Source: Deefgea salmonis (GTDB lineage: Bacteria > Pseudomonadota > Gammaproteobacteria > Burkholderiales > Chitinibacteraceae). From it: 64,000 bases of DNA. The DNA is taken from contig NZ_JAJAWG010000001.1 of NCBI RefSeq assembly GCF_020531905.1, positions 496,001 through 560,000 on the forward strand, in the 5' to 3' direction. A model generated the notes under the pieces. It saw nothing but the letters and a program-made list of their open reading frames with translations, had not been told where the DNA came from and made no database searches. Position numbers and translations under genes: made by a program. Positions 17,894 through 27,598 of this stretch are shown in pieces; position 1 is the first letter of the stretch, and each line of letters starts with the position of its first letter.

Positions 17894-19285
17894 TTATTTA
17901 ATAATTTGTACTTTAACCGGTTTGCCTTTGAGCTTACCTTTGTCATTGCCCAAGCGGGCAATGACTTGGTTGGCGTATTGCAATTGCACCGCGACATAAG
18001 TTCTAAATTCAAATAAATCAATTTTACCAATGGCGTCATTCGGAATCGCACCGTCGCCAGTTAACGCCCCCACCACATCACCGGGGCGCACTTTTTGTTT
18101 GCGGCCGGCATCAAAGCAAATCGTTGCCATTTTGGCTGGCAATGCGTAATCACCGTTGATTTTGAGATCGGCCTCTTGCCCTTCTGGAATCGGGAACTCA
18201 AGGTATTCTTCAATACTGCGCTGACGTTTTACTTGCGATGGTGACACCAAGCTAAACGCCAAGCCTTTCTTGCCGGCGCGGCCAGTACGACCAATTCGAT
18301 GCACGTAGATTTCAGGGTCATACGGCAATTCGTAATTTACCACCGCGGCCAAATCTTTAATATCCAAACCACGAGCAGCCATATCGGTGGCAACCAGAAT
18401 TGGGCAGCTACCATTGGCAAACTGCACCAAGGTTAAATCACGATCACGCTGCTCAAGCTCGCCGTGTAATTCAATCGCATCAAAGCCGTCTTTTTGTAAA
18501 CTGCGCGCCAAATCCATGCAGTCTTGGCGGGTATTACAAAACACCACGCTCGACGCTGGTTGGTAATGCGCAAAAATGCGTTTGAGTAAATCGGCTTTTT
18601 CCGCGTTGTCTTTGACCAAATACAATTGCTGTTCAATAAACACTTGATCGTGCAAAGACTCCACCGTGACTTCAGTCGGCGCGCGTTGAATCGAGGCACT
18701 GAGTTTACGAATGCCTTCAGGATACGTTGCTGAAAACAGCAAGGTTTGACGCCAGCGTGGCAGAAAATCGATGACGTCTTGCACTTCACCGCCAAAACCC
18801 ATGTCGAGCATACGATCGGCTTCGTCCAGCACCAGCGTGCTGACTTGTTTTACGATCAGGGTGTTTTTATGCAAATGGTCTTGAATACGACCTGGCGTAC
18901 CGACCACCACGTGTGCACCATGCGCAAGCGAGGCCGCTTGTGGCGTCAAAGGGGTACCGCCGCACAAAGTCAGAATTTTTAAATTGGGTAAATGCCGCCC
19001 CAAACGGCGCAGATCTTTACTCACCTGGTCGGCAAGTTCTCGCGTTGGGCACAGCACCAAGGCTTGTACGCGGTGCAAATTAATATTGAGTTTTTGCAGT
19101 AGCGGAATACCAAACGCAGCCGTTTTACCACTACCGGTTTTGGCTTTAGCAATAATATCGCCGCCTTCGAGCACAATCGGCAAACTCGCAGCTTGAATCG
19201 GCGTCATCGCCTCAAAGCCAAGCGAAGCCAAATTGTCGAGCATTTCTACAGGTAAATTGAGGGCGGAAAACGGCGTTTTAGTCAT
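17894..19285 (-). CDS. dbpA: DEAD-box ATP-dependent RNA helicase DbpA
   Basis: The product from MTKTPFSALNLPVEML is 463 residues. All DEAD-box motifs are present: MTPIQAASLP (Q motif), AKTGSGKT (I), PTRELADQ (Ia), GTPGRIQDH (Ib), DEADRMLD (II), SATYP (III) and HRIGRTGRAGKKG (VI). The C-terminus (AGRKQKVRPGDVVGALTG...VKVQIIK) is the DbpA RNA-binding RRM-like domain that recognises hairpin 92 of 23S rRNA. It acts in late assembly of the 50S subunit. The ATG at 19285 is preferred over an upstream in-frame start at 19312 because DbpA proteins begin there. Confidence 0.92.
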   Translation of the reverse strand: MTKTPFSALNLPVEMLDNLASLGFEAMTPIQAASLPIVLEGGDIIAKAKTGSGKTAAFGIPLLQKLNINLHRVQALVLCPTRELADQVSKDLRRLGRHLPNLKILTLCGGTPLTPQAASLAHGAHVVVGTPGRIQDHLHKNTLIVKQVSTLVLDEADRMLDMGFGGEVQDVIDFLPRWRQTLLFSATYPEGIRKLSASIQRAPTEVTVESLHDQVFIEQQLYLVKDNAEKADLLKRIFAHYQPASSVVFCNTRQDCMDLARSLQKDGFDAIELHGELEQRDRDLTLVQFANGSCPILVATDMAARGLDIKDLAAVVNYELPYDPEIYVHRIGRTGRAGKKGLAFSLVSPSQVKRQRSIEEYLEFPIPEGQEADLKINGDYALPAKMATICFDAGRKQKVRPGDVVGALTGDGAIPNDAIGKIDLFEFRTYVAVQLQYANQVIARLGNDKGKLKGKPVKVQIIK

Positions 19286-19490
19286 AGCAAATCCAATAGG
19301 TATAGAAAGCAAGCCAATAAGGCAAAGGCATTTGCAGCGCGAAAACTTAAAAATCGCATCGCAAATCGATTAAGCTAAGCGGCTTAAATCAATCCATTGC
19401 ACTACAAGCATTCTAAGGGATTTACAACGAGAACTAAGATTTAGATTGGTAATGCAGGGGTGAAACTGAGATGAGGCAAAGCAAGAAGTC

Positions 19491-19567
19491 TGGTCGGGGC
19501 GGTGGGATTCGAACTCACGACCACCTGGTCCCAAACCAGGTGCGCTACCGGGCTGCGCTACGCCCCG
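19491..19567 (-). tRNA. tRNA-Pro (anticodon UGG)
   Basis: The minus strand folds as a cloverleaf: acceptor CGGGGCG pairs with CGCCCCG, the anticodon stem CCTGG/CCAGG encloses loop TTTGGGA with anticodon TGG, and the T arm has GTTCGAATC. The terminal CCA is encoded (19491-19493). Total length is 77. Confidence 0.96.
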
Positions 19568-19581
19568 AACAGGACCCGAAT

Positions 19582-19608
19582 ATTATAGACCACCGAACGA
19601 ATGGTCAA
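19582..19608 (-). promoter_or_regulatory. Promoter of tRNA-Pro
   Basis: Minus-strand TTGACC (19603-19608) and a perfect TATAAT (19582-19587) lie 15 bases apart; GCTTGA two bases further out would give 17. The start would fall about 8 bases before the tRNA 5' end. Confidence 0.7.
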
Positions 19609-19751
19609 GCACTATCAAACAAAAATATCGACAAACAACATAAAAAACCAACAAACAGTTGTTTTTAAAGCATTAAAAAAGACACGCAATCGCGACTCAG
19701 TCACGCCGTCAAAGAACTCACGAACAGACCAATCGGCGCAGCGCTTAAAAT

Positions 19752-19907
19752 TTAATCGACGTTTTTATCTTTTTTGTCGATCTTTTCACTATCAAACGGC
19801 AGCTTGGCGTCTTCTTCAAAGCGTTTTTTTTGTTTTTTACCAAATACCCAAATCACAATCGCCACAAAGGCAACAATTAAAATCCAATGATAAATAGACA
19901 AACCCAT
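19752..19907 (-). CDS. Small single-span membrane protein, TatA-like layout
   Basis: The 51-residue product MGLSIYHWILIVAFVAIVIWVFG... has one N-terminal membrane helix, an FG hinge, and a basic then acidic tail (KKQKKRFEEDAKLPFDSEKIDKKDKN). A TAGGAG ribosome site 8 bases before the ATG at 19907 argues that it is translated; the longer upstream frame lacks such a site. The opening resembles TatA/TatE, but the amphipathic helix with the KL-x-x-L-G pattern is missing and no tatBC is nearby. Function unknown. Confidence 0.65.
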   Translation of the reverse strand: MGLSIYHWILIVAFVAIVIWVFGKKQKKRFEEDAKLPFDSEKIDKKDKNVD

Positions 19908-20092
19908 AATGACGCTCCTACAGCCGCAACCCAAGTAAGGCACGACCGAATTAAATTGAGATCCAATAAACACCGCTCAGATTAAACACCAGCACCAGCT
20001 TACTTTCAATTTAATAAATCCACAACACAGCAAGGCGAAAGCGCATTTGCGGCGTAGAATTCATCTACCCACTCAAAACCATCTAAACCCGA

Positions 20093-21829
20093 ATGACGAT
20101 CACTCAGACTGTACTCAAGCTCTATCGCAAATGTCGCTGGCCGAACATTCCCCTTGCGCGCGGCGTCTTACCCAATACCCGCCAAGGGGTCATCAATGAC
20201 GCCAAAGCCGGCGTCGCCCTCGCCTCAGTCAATATCCCGCAAGTTTTAGGTTACACCAGTATTGCCGGCACCCCCATTGTGACCGGGCTCTACACGGTAT
20301 TACTCCCCTTATTGGGCTTTGCTCTATTTGGCGCTTCACGGCATTTAGTTGTTGCGGCCGATTCAGCCACCGCGGCCATCTTTGCCAACGGCTTATCCGG
20401 CATGGCCATCCCCGCCAGCGCTCAATACATGAATTTAGTCGCCGTTGTCGCGCTACTCACGGCAGGCATCTTACTCATTGCCCGCTGGCTTAAACTCGGC
20501 TTTGTCGCTGATTTCTTATCACGAACCATCTTGACGGGCTTTTTAGCCGGCGTTGGCTTGCAAGTGAGTATCGCCATGCTAGCGCCACTCTTGGGCCTTG
20601 ACCATCAGGCGCATCGCACTTGGACACAACTCGACTACGCCATTACGCACTTCACCAACATCAACTGGGCCACCTTGGCTCTGGGCATCCTCGTCATCAG
20701 CGCCATTTTAATCGGCAAGCGTTTCTGTCCTCGCGCTCCCATTGCGATGATGGCCGTACTGACCAGCATTTTAGCCGGCAAATATCTCGCCATTTCAAAT
20801 TGGGGCATTGCCTTAATCGGCCCGGTACCGGGCGGTCTACCACAACTATCTTGGCCCGACATCACATGGCGCGGCACGCTCACGCTAATCCCATTGGCAC
20901 TGTCTTGTGCGGTGATTATCATTGCGCAAAGCGCGGCCACGGCGCGAATCTATGCTTTGCAATTTCAAGAAACCGAAGACGAAAACGCCAATATCCTAGG
21001 GCTTGCCGCCGCCAATGCCGCTGCCGCCGTCAGCGGGGCGTTTGTCGTTAATGGCAGCCCTACGCAAACCGCAATGGCCGTACAAGCTGGCGCACGCAGC
21101 CAAGTGGCGCAACTGGTGTTTGCGGGGATTGTCGCGATTGCTTTGGTTTTTTTGACCGATTGGCTTGCCTACTTACCCCACACCGTCCTCGCCGCGATTG
21201 TGTTTAGCATCGCCATCGGCATGATTCATGGGTCAGCACTCAAAGCCATCTATCAAGAAAGCCCTGGCGAATTTAAGTTAGCCATCATTACCGCAATGAC
21301 CGTCGCCTTAGTCGGCGTTGAGCAAGGGCTACTCTTTGCCGCGCTACTGTCTTTACTGCACCACGTTAGCCACAGCTACAATCCGCATTGCGCCATTTTG
21401 CAAGCCAATATGGAGGGCAATTTAATGACCCAAGCGATTAAGCCTGGCGCAACAACGCTACCGGGATTAATTATTTATCATTTTGGCGCGGATTTATTTT
21501 ATGCCAACGAGCACCGCTTTTGCGCCGACATTCACGCGTTGATTGGTCAAGCCGCTACGCCAGTGGATTGCTTGATTATTGACGCTTCCGCCATGACCCA
21601 CATCGACTACTCTGCCGCCCAATCGCTGCGTCAACTGGACGATCAATTGCAGGAACAAGGCATTGCGCTGTTATTTGCCCGTTGCGATGCGGCGTTAATC
21701 GACGATTTAAACCGCCATCGTATTAGCGAAAAAATCGGCGCAGACCATATTTTTACCACCTTGCACGCCGCGCTCAAATACTGGCCCGACGCCTGCAAGA
21801 CCGAGGCACAGCGCGAAAAAACGCCGTAG
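20093..21829 (+). CDS. SulP-family anion permease with STAS domain
   Basis: The 578-residue inner-membrane protein has the SulP transport domain (AGVALASVNIPQVLGYTSIAGTPIVTGLYT near the N-terminus, SRHLVVAADSATAAIFA, and NGSPTQTAMAVQAGARSQVA) followed by a cytoplasmic STAS domain from about residue 455 (DCLIIDASAMTHIDYSAAQSLRQL). Family members exchange or symport sulfate, bicarbonate, C4-dicarboxylates or other anions; the substrate is not evident. It is monocistronic. The stop codon lies inside a palindromic repeat (21826-21857), so the final residues may have been reshaped by repeat insertion. Confidence 0.9.
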   Translation: MTITQTVLKLYRKCRWPNIPLARGVLPNTRQGVINDAKAGVALASVNIPQVLGYTSIAGTPIVTGLYTVLLPLLGFALFGASRHLVVAADSATAAIFANGLSGMAIPASAQYMNLVAVVALLTAGILLIARWLKLGFVADFLSRTILTGFLAGVGLQVSIAMLAPLLGLDHQAHRTWTQLDYAITHFTNINWATLALGILVISAILIGKRFCPRAPIAMMAVLTSILAGKYLAISNWGIALIGPVPGGLPQLSWPDITWRGTLTLIPLALSCAVIIIAQSAATARIYALQFQETEDENANILGLAAANAAAAVSGAFVVNGSPTQTAMAVQAGARSQVAQLVFAGIVAIALVFLTDWLAYLPHTVLAAIVFSIAIGMIHGSALKAIYQESPGEFKLAIITAMTVALVGVEQGLLFAALLSLLHHVSHSYNPHCAILQANMEGNLMTQAIKPGATTLPGLIIYHFGADLFYANEHRFCADIHALIGQAATPVDCLIIDASAMTHIDYSAAQSLRQLDDQLQEQGIALLFARCDAALIDDLNRHRISEKIGADHIFTTLHAALKYWPDACKTEAQREKTP

Positions 21830-21857
21830 GGTGCGAATAAGCGCAGCGCATTCCACC
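21826..21857. repeat. GTAGGGTGCGAATAAGCGCA-type palindromic repeat
   Basis: The segment is an imperfect inverted repeat: GGTGCGAATAAGCGC faces GCGCATTCCACC. Very similar 'tagggtgcgaa...ttccacc' repeats occur in intergenic DNA of many bacteria. Here it supplies the sulP stop codon and may serve as a weak bidirectional terminator between the converging sulP and ABC genes. Confidence 0.6.
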
Positions 21858-21870
21858 ACGCCCCAACCCA

Positions 21871-23472
21871 TCAAAAACTCGCCGCCAACAATTGCTGGGT
21901 ATACGGATGCTGTGGTTGAGACAGCACCCGCTCAACCTCGCCCGTTTCAAGCACCTCACCGTTTTTAAGCACTAATACCCGATGCGCCAACGCACGCACC
22001 ACCGCCAAATCATGGCTAATCAACAAAAAACTCAAACCAAACTTAAGCTGCAACTGCGACAATAATTGCAAAATCTGCTGCTGCACCGTCGCATCGAGCG
22101 CCGACGTCGGTTCGTCCAGCACGATCACTTGCGGCTGCATAATCAATACCCGCGCAATGGCGATTCTTTGCCGTTGCCCACCAGAAAACTCGTGCGGGTA
22201 GCGCGACAAAATATCGTCCATATCGGCCTGACTCCCTAAGCCGACCTCTTGCAACACCGCCATCACCCGCGCACGGCGCTCAGCCGCACTGCATTCGGGG
22301 CGATGCACCAACAAGCCCTCACCCACCAGATCAAAAATCGTTAATCGTGGCGACAAAGCGGCAAATGGATCTTGAAAAACAATCTGAATATGCTGGCGCG
22401 CCTGCCGCAACGCCTTGCCCTGCAATGCGCTCAATTGCAGCGCGGGCGATCCATCCAACGTTAACTGCACGCTACCGCCACCTTGACCCACACGCAATAA
22501 GCGCAGCAAAGACAAGGCCAACGTCGTTTTGCCACTGCCTGACTCACCGACCACCGCCAAGGTTTGCCCGCGATGCAAATCAAAATCGAGCTTGGCTAAA
22601 ACCGTTTTTTTAAGTTGGCTGCGAAACCACGACCGTGATGCAGGATAAGCATGCGTCAATTGCCGCACTTGCAACACGCAAGGTGAATGCAATGGCACCG
22701 CCACCGCCACCCGAATCGGCCGCGCCGCCAATAAAGCCTGAGTATACGGATGCGCTGGCATCGTAAATAGTTGCTGCGTTGGCGCGGTTTCAACAATACG
22801 CCCAGCTTGCATCACCGCCACTCGGTCGGCAAACCGGCGTACCAAATTTAAATCATGCGAAATCAACAGCACCGCCATCCCTTGCTCGGCCTGCAATTGA
22901 CTCAATAGCTCTAAAATTTGCGCTTGCACCGTCACATCCAGCGCCGTCGTAGGCTCGTCGGCGATCAAAATCTCGGGCTCAGTGGCAACCGCCATGGCAA
23001 TCATCACCCGCTGGCGCTGCCCACCCGACAATTGATGTGGAAATGCATTGAGCTTCTCTGTAGCGTCGACAATACCCATACGCAGTAATAGCTCACACGC
23101 CTTATTTCTAGACGCCGCAGCGCTATACCCCACCAGCACCTCCGCAATCTGCGTACCGACAGCTTGCAAAGGATTGAGCGCGGTCATCGGCTCTTGAAAA
23201 ATCATCGCAATGCGCCGACCACGAATTAAACGCAGCGCTGATTCTGGCAAGGACAACAAGGACTGACCGGCAAATTCAATCTCGCCCTGAGCCATCACCT
23301 CGCGATCGAGTCGCAATAGACTGCGCGCCAAAACGCTTTTGCCCGAGCCTGATTCGCCCACTAAGGCCAATTTTTCACCGGCTTTTAAATGCAGACTCAC
23401 CTCACGCACCACCGGCTCGTTGGCACCGGCAAATCGCAGCGATAAATTCGACACGGTCAATAAATTAACCAT
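21871..23472 (-). CDS. ABC transporter with two fused ATPase domains (YejF-like)
   Basis: The 533-residue cytoplasmic ATPase has two complete nucleotide-binding domains. The first has [29 protein letters not shown] and [11 protein letters not shown]; the second has [30 protein letters not shown] and [10 protein letters not shown]. Each is followed by the oligopeptide-transporter tail ([22 protein letters not shown]). The arrangement equals E. coli YejF, which energises import of peptides and microcin C. No permease or binding-protein gene is adjacent, so its partners must be elsewhere. The ATG at 23472 is preferred to a TTG at 23493. Confidence 0.85.
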   Translation of the reverse strand: MVNLLTVSNLSLRFAGANEPVVREVSLHLKAGEKLALVGESGSGKSVLARSLLRLDREVMAQGEIEFAGQSLLSLPESALRLIRGRRIAMIFQEPMTALNPLQAVGTQIAEVLVGYSAAASRNKACELLLRMGIVDATEKLNAFPHQLSGGQRQRVMIAMAVATEPEILIADEPTTALDVTVQAQILELLSQLQAEQGMAVLLISHDLNLVRRFADRVAVMQAGRIVETAPTQQLFTMPAHPYTQALLAARPIRVAVAVPLHSPCVLQVRQLTHAYPASRSWFRSQLKKTVLAKLDFDLHRGQTLAVVGESGSGKTTLALSLLRLLRVGQGGGSVQLTLDGSPALQLSALQGKALRQARQHIQIVFQDPFAALSPRLTIFDLVGEGLLVHRPECSAAERRARVMAVLQEVGLGSQADMDDILSRYPHEFSGGQRQRIAIARVLIMQPQVIVLDEPTSALDATVQQQILQLLSQLQLKFGLSFLLISHDLAVVRALAHRVLVLKNGEVLETGEVERVLSQPQHPYTQQLLAASF

Positions 23473-23577
23473 AGTGCTGACACCCCAAATCAACTAAATC
23501 CATCAAAACCTCGTTAACACGAATCACTTGGCTATTTTAGCGTGATGTAAAACCATCCAAACCGCCGCCGTGCACAT

Positions 23578-23620
23578 AAAACCTTTCGACGCAGAGGCGC
23601 GGAGGCGCGGAGGCGCGGAG
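23578..23620. repeat. 'gcagaggcgcggag' repeat, single extended copy
   Basis: AAAACCTTTCGACGCAGAGG is followed by three direct GCGCGGAG units. The same opening (AAAACCTTT-ACGCAGAGGCGC) begins the element at 13243 and the array at 32525, so these share an ancestor rather than being a chance microsatellite. Confidence 0.65.
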
Positions 23621-23639
23621 AACAACCAGCCCATTCAAT

Positions 23640-23989
23640 TGGACTGGATAAAAGCATTTCGTCAAACACTTCGTCTTGATTGCGCTTTGCTTGATGCCAC
23701 GACGGCGGGGTTTTTAACGTGCATGTGAACGGCAATTCAGTCATCCATCTCATCAGCAATCCTCAACAATAATCAGCAAACCTCAGCAAGCACTTCAGCA
23801 GATCAGCTAAACCTCAAGATCGATCATAAAGCACTTCGTTCTCTTTCAATAAGCGCATCACAGCAGCACCAGATAAAGCGCACAAACTAGCGACAATTTG
23901 AAACCACCCTGAACCCCGCCGAAAGCGCGCAAAAAGAAAACAGCAAAAGCCACAAATTGACCGCCTAGCCCAAGGTCAAACGGCGTAAA
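23640..23989. other. Intergenic stretch with TCAGCA-rich low-complexity DNA
   Basis: No credible gene is present. Between about 23753 and 23818 the motif TCAGCA/CTCAGCAA recurs several times in a C/A-rich context. The remainder is the leader of the following kinase gene; no clear promoter stands out. Confidence 0.45.
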
Positions 23990-25036
23990 ATGGCCGATAT
24001 GAAACCAGCCCCATACTCCGCACTCACGCCCGATCTGACCTTAGACGCCCTTGAATCGCTTGGCCTTGCTTGCTCAGGGCATTTACTCGCGCTCAATAGT
24101 TACGAAAACCGCGTTTACCAAGTCGGCATCGATGATGGCGATCCAGTGATTGCTAAATTTTATCGCCCCGAGCGCTGGAGCGACGCGGCGATCTTAGAAG
24201 AACACCAATTCACGCAAGCACTGGCCGAGCGCGAAATCCCGGTGGTTGCGCCGCTAACACTCAACGGCCAAACGCTGCATCGCTTTGGCGACTTTCGTTT
24301 TGCGGTATTCCCTCGTCGTGGCGGGCGCGCGCCCGAGCTCGATCAAGCCGAAACCCGCGAATGGATTGGTCGATTTTTAGGCCGTATTCACGCCGTAGGT
24401 CAACTCAGCCCGTTTACCCATCGCGCACAACTCACCCCGCAAACCTTTGGCCAAGATTCGCTCGATTATTTAATCAACAACAAAGTCATTCCACTGGATT
24501 TGGCGGCTAGCTACCAAGCGGTGGCAGCAGCGGCGCTCGCTGGCGTCGCCGAATGTTATCAACGCGCTGGCGACATCTCACTGATCCGTCTACATGGCGA
24601 CTGCCACCCGAGCAATATTTTATGGACGCCGGCTGGACCGCATTTTGTTGACTTTGACGACGCGCGCACCGGTCCGGCGATTCAAGACTTATGGATGTTG
24701 CTGTCTGGTGATCGAGACGAGCAACAAAATCAACTGGCGGATATTTTGGCCGGCTACGAAGATTTTTGTGAGTTTGATCGGCGCGAGCTGCATTTAATTG
24801 AAGCACTGCGAACACTCCGCCTGATGCATTACAGCGCATGGCTGGCTCGGCGCTGGGATGATCCGGCCTTTCCGGCGGCGTTCCCGTGGTTTAATACCGC
24901 CACCTATTGGCAAGACCGGATTGCCGAGCTGCGCGAACAAATTGAAATCATGCATTTGCCGCCACTGTGGAGTAATGAGTCTACCGGCTACATCCGTATT
25001 GACGATGAAATCGACCCGCCGTATTGGGATATGTAA
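23990..25036 (+). CDS. srkA: Stress response kinase A (SrkA/YihE) Ser/Thr kinase
   Basis: The 348-residue protein aligns by eye along its length with E. coli SrkA: LNSYENRVYQVG, VIAKFYRPERWSDAAILEEHQF (with the ATP-binding lysine), FAVFPRRGGR, the catalytic loop LRLHGDCHPSNILW (about residues 198-211), VDFDDARTGPAIQDLWMLLSGD, and WLARRWDDPAFP. SrkA is a cytoplasmic kinase linked to survival under oxidative and envelope stress, and in E. coli it lies with dsbA; here no dsbA is adjacent. An in-frame ATG four codons later is an equally possible start. Confidence 0.93.
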   Translation: MADMKPAPYSALTPDLTLDALESLGLACSGHLLALNSYENRVYQVGIDDGDPVIAKFYRPERWSDAAILEEHQFTQALAEREIPVVAPLTLNGQTLHRFGDFRFAVFPRRGGRAPELDQAETREWIGRFLGRIHAVGQLSPFTHRAQLTPQTFGQDSLDYLINNKVIPLDLAASYQAVAAAALAGVAECYQRAGDISLIRLHGDCHPSNILWTPAGPHFVDFDDARTGPAIQDLWMLLSGDRDEQQNQLADILAGYEDFCEFDRRELHLIEALRTLRLMHYSAWLARRWDDPAFPAAFPWFNTATYWQDRIAELREQIEIMHLPPLWSNESTGYIRIDDEIDPPYWDM

Positions 25037-25306
25037 ACGCGGCACAACAACACCGTGTTCTGAGCGATGAATAAGGTGTTTTTGAACGCGAACACGGCTA
25101 GCCGCAGAATCTGCGACAATCTTGTTGACGTCACGCACTTCAAAATCAAGACGAACAACGGCGATCTACCCGCCAACATCACCGCTGTTTGTAGCGTGAC
25201 TGACCGATCCACCATACATCGCACCCAGCAAAAGCCTTTCGTCGGCTTGGTGCATCACGTTACAATCTGCTTACTTTTTAAAATTTGCAACCATTTGGAG
25301 CCTTGC

Positions 25307-26548
25307 ATGCCGGTTAATCTCGCCCCCATTGATCCTGCTTTATTATTCCCGGTTGCCGGGGTTGAAATTGGTATTGCCTCTGCAGGCATTAAAAAAGTCG
25401 GCCGCCAAGACACCACCTTAATCCAAATCGCTGATGGCGCCCGCGTTGCGGGGGTGTTTACCTTAAATCGTTTTTGCGCCGCACCAGTGCGGATTTGCCA
25501 AAAAAATCTTCAGCAGTATCTGGCTACAGGCCAATCAATTCGTGCGCTGGTGATCAATACTGGCAATGCCAATGCCGGAACTGGCTTAGACGGCCTCGCG
25601 CGCGCCGAGCAAATTTGCGCCGCAACCGCCAGTGAATTGGGCTGCACTGCCGCACAAGTGCTGCCTTTTTCAACCGGCGTGATTTTAGAGCCCTTGCCAT
25701 CCGAAAAAATCATCGCCGTTTTGCCGGCTGCCAAAGCCAATTTATCGGCCAGCAACTGGGCGACAGCCGCTAACGCGATTATGACCACCGACATCGCGCC
25801 CAAAGCGACCAGCACGCAAATCGTTTTGGACGGTAAAACCGTCACCGTGACCGGCATTGCCAAAGGCTCGGGCATGATTCACCCGAATATGGCCACCATG
25901 CTCGGTTTTGTCGCTACCGACGCCGCCATTAGCCAAGCCTTATTACAAGAGATGCTACTGGCCGCGACCGATGCTTCGTTTAATAGCATCACCGTTGACG
26001 GCGACACCAGTACCAACGACAGCTATATCGCCATTGCCACAGGGTTGGCCGGCAACACCGAAATCACCGACGCCAGCAGCAGCGACTACGCCACTTTGCG
26101 CGCGGCGATTGAGCAGGTTTCGCACTTTTTGGCGCAAGCGATTGTGCGCGACGGCGAAGGCGCCACCAAATTCATCACCATCAACGTGGCTGGCGGCGCG
26201 ACATACGCCGAATGCAAAGCCGTTGGCTACGCCATTGGCCGCTCGCCCCTGGTTAAAACCGCGTTTTTTGCTTCAGACCCTAACCTAGGCCGTATTTTGG
26301 CCGCGATTGGCTACGCCGGCATTAGCGATTTAGACGTTGACCAAATCGAAGTGCGGCTTGACGACGTATTAGTGGCAATCCATGGCGGGCGCAATCCAGA
26401 GTACCAAGAAAGCCAAGGCCAAGCCGTGATGAACCAAGCTGAAATCAGCATTAACATCCAACTCAACCGCGGCGAGTACCGCGCCACGGTATGGACTTGC
26501 GACTTCTCATACGACTACGTCAAAATCAACGCCGATTATCGCAGCTAA
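25307..26548 (+). CDS. argJ: Bifunctional glutamate N-acetyltransferase / amino-acid acetyltransferase ArgJ
   Basis: The 413-residue protein starting [20 protein letters not shown] has the ArgJ autocleavage site [14 protein letters not shown] with the nucleophilic Thr near residue 196, preceded by TTDIAPKA. Cleavage gives alpha and beta chains that recycle the acetyl group from N-acetylornithine in arginine synthesis. The C-terminus ([26 protein letters not shown]) is complete. A TTGGAG ribosome site precedes the ATG at 25307; the frame is open upstream, but that part has no family similarity. A strong hairpin with a T-rich tail follows. Confidence 0.96.
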   Translation: MPVNLAPIDPALLFPVAGVEIGIASAGIKKVGRQDTTLIQIADGARVAGVFTLNRFCAAPVRICQKNLQQYLATGQSIRALVINTGNANAGTGLDGLARAEQICAATASELGCTAAQVLPFSTGVILEPLPSEKIIAVLPAAKANLSASNWATAANAIMTTDIAPKATSTQIVLDGKTVTVTGIAKGSGMIHPNMATMLGFVATDAAISQALLQEMLLAATDASFNSITVDGDTSTNDSYIAIATGLAGNTEITDASSSDYATLRAAIEQVSHFLAQAIVRDGEGATKFITINVAGGATYAECKAVGYAIGRSPLVKTAFFASDPNLGRILAAIGYAGISDLDVDQIEVRLDDVLVAIHGGRNPEYQESQGQAVMNQAEISINIQLNRGEYRATVWTCDFSYDYVKINADYRS

Positions 26549-26558
26549 ATCGCCCAAG

Positions 26559-26605
26559 CCAAGTAAGTCACTAACACGGTGACTTACTTGGTATTTTTCT
26601 TTTTT
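26559..26605 (+). terminator. Terminator hairpin between argJ and the Nudix gene
   Basis: CCAAGTAAGTCAC and GTGACTTACTTGG form a perfect 13-bp stem with a seven-base loop, followed by TATTTTTCTTTTTT. It should end the argJ transcript. It ends only 13 bases before the next ATG, so the Nudix gene must rely on read-through or on a promoter inside argJ. Confidence 0.85.
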
Positions 26606-26617
26606 CCGAGTCCGTCA

Positions 26618-27598
26618 ATGCCACCAGACCAGCAAAATCCCATCAGTCCCAAGAAAACCACCGTCGTTGCCGCAGGCGTGTTAATCAATGCGCAAGGGCA
26701 GTTTTTAATGGGCAGCCGCCCCGCTGGTAAGCCTTACGCGCATTACTGGGAATTTCCGGGCGGCAAACTTGAAGCCGGCGAAACCGCGCACGACGCTTTA
26801 TGCCGCGAGCTGCAAGAAGAAATGGGCATCGCCGTAACAGCAGCCACACCGTGGCTCACACAGCGCTTTAATTATCCGCACGCCAATGTGGAGTTGCGAT
26901 TTTTTAAAGTGCGTGGCTGGAACGGCACTTTGCACGGCCACGAAGGACAAGAGCTCGCTTGGCAAACTGTCGGCCAGTTGAATGTCTCCCCCATTTTGCC
27001 CGCCAATGGCCCGATTTTGCGTGGCTTGGCCTTACCTGAAGTGATTGAAATCTCGAATATGGCCGAATTAGGCCGTGAAGCGTTGATGGCGCAACTCAGT
27101 GCCAAATGGGCTGCGGGGCCAACTTGCTTACTGCTCAGAGAACCGCAGCTATCGGCCAGTGATTACCAAGACCTCGCCCAAGCGGTGCAAAGCCTGCCTC
27201 GGCCCCACGGCGGCAAGCTGATTATTCACCGCGACTTGGCTTTGGCCCAAGCACTGAACGCCGACGGCATTCATTTTACCGCCAGCCAACTCAAGCAACT
27301 GAGCGCCAGACCTCGCGGCATTGATTGGGTGAGCGCATCCACGCACCAGCAGAGTGATCTTGAAGCTGCGGCGCGTATCGGCGTTGATTTTGCTTTTTTA
27401 GGTCACATTGCGCCAACACCAAGCCATCCGGGGCAAACGCCTTTAGGCTGGGAGCAATTCAGTCAATTATTGCAATTGGGCTGGTGCTTTCCCGTTTTTG
27501 CCATTGGCGGACAAACGTTATCCACCCTTCACACCGCCCAAGCACACGGCGGACATGGCGTAGCCCTACTGCGCGCCGCATGGAGTCAAACAGTATGA
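26618..27598 (+). CDS. Nudix hydrolase fused to a thiamine-phosphate-synthase-like domain
   Basis: The 326-residue protein has an N-terminal MutT-type Nudix domain with the box GGKLEAGETAHDALCRELQE-EMGI (about residues 47-70) and a C-terminal TenI/ThiE-like barrel (IIHRDLALAQALNADGIHFTASQL, DWVSASTHQQSDLEAA, FLGHIAPTPSHPGQ, FAIGGQ). This two-domain form is common in beta- and gammaproteobacteria. The Nudix part probably removes 8-oxo-dGTP; the role of the second domain is unclear. ATG at 26618 is used because the conserved part begins soon after. The stop overlaps the next start by 4 bases (ATGA). Confidence 0.9.
   Translation: MPPDQQNPISPKKTTVVAAGVLINAQGQFLMGSRPAGKPYAHYWEFPGGKLEAGETAHDALCRELQEEMGIAVTAATPWLTQRFNYPHANVELRFFKVRGWNGTLHGHEGQELAWQTVGQLNVSPILPANGPILRGLALPEVIEISNMAELGREALMAQLSAKWAAGPTCLLLREPQLSASDYQDLAQAVQSLPRPHGGKLIIHRDLALAQALNADGIHFTASQLKQLSARPRGIDWVSASTHQQSDLEAAARIGVDFAFLGHIAPTPSHPGQTPLGWEQFSQLLQLGWCFPVFAIGGQTLSTLHTAQAHGGHGVALLRAAWSQTV

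Noticed and set aside
19752-19907. TatA
   Set aside because: The conserved amphipathic helix is absent and tatB/tatC are not nearby, so only the general layout is shared.
23532-23759. 75-codon minus-strand ORF in the gap before srkA
   Set aside because: It runs through the repeat element at 23578-23620, has no ribosome site and no family features.
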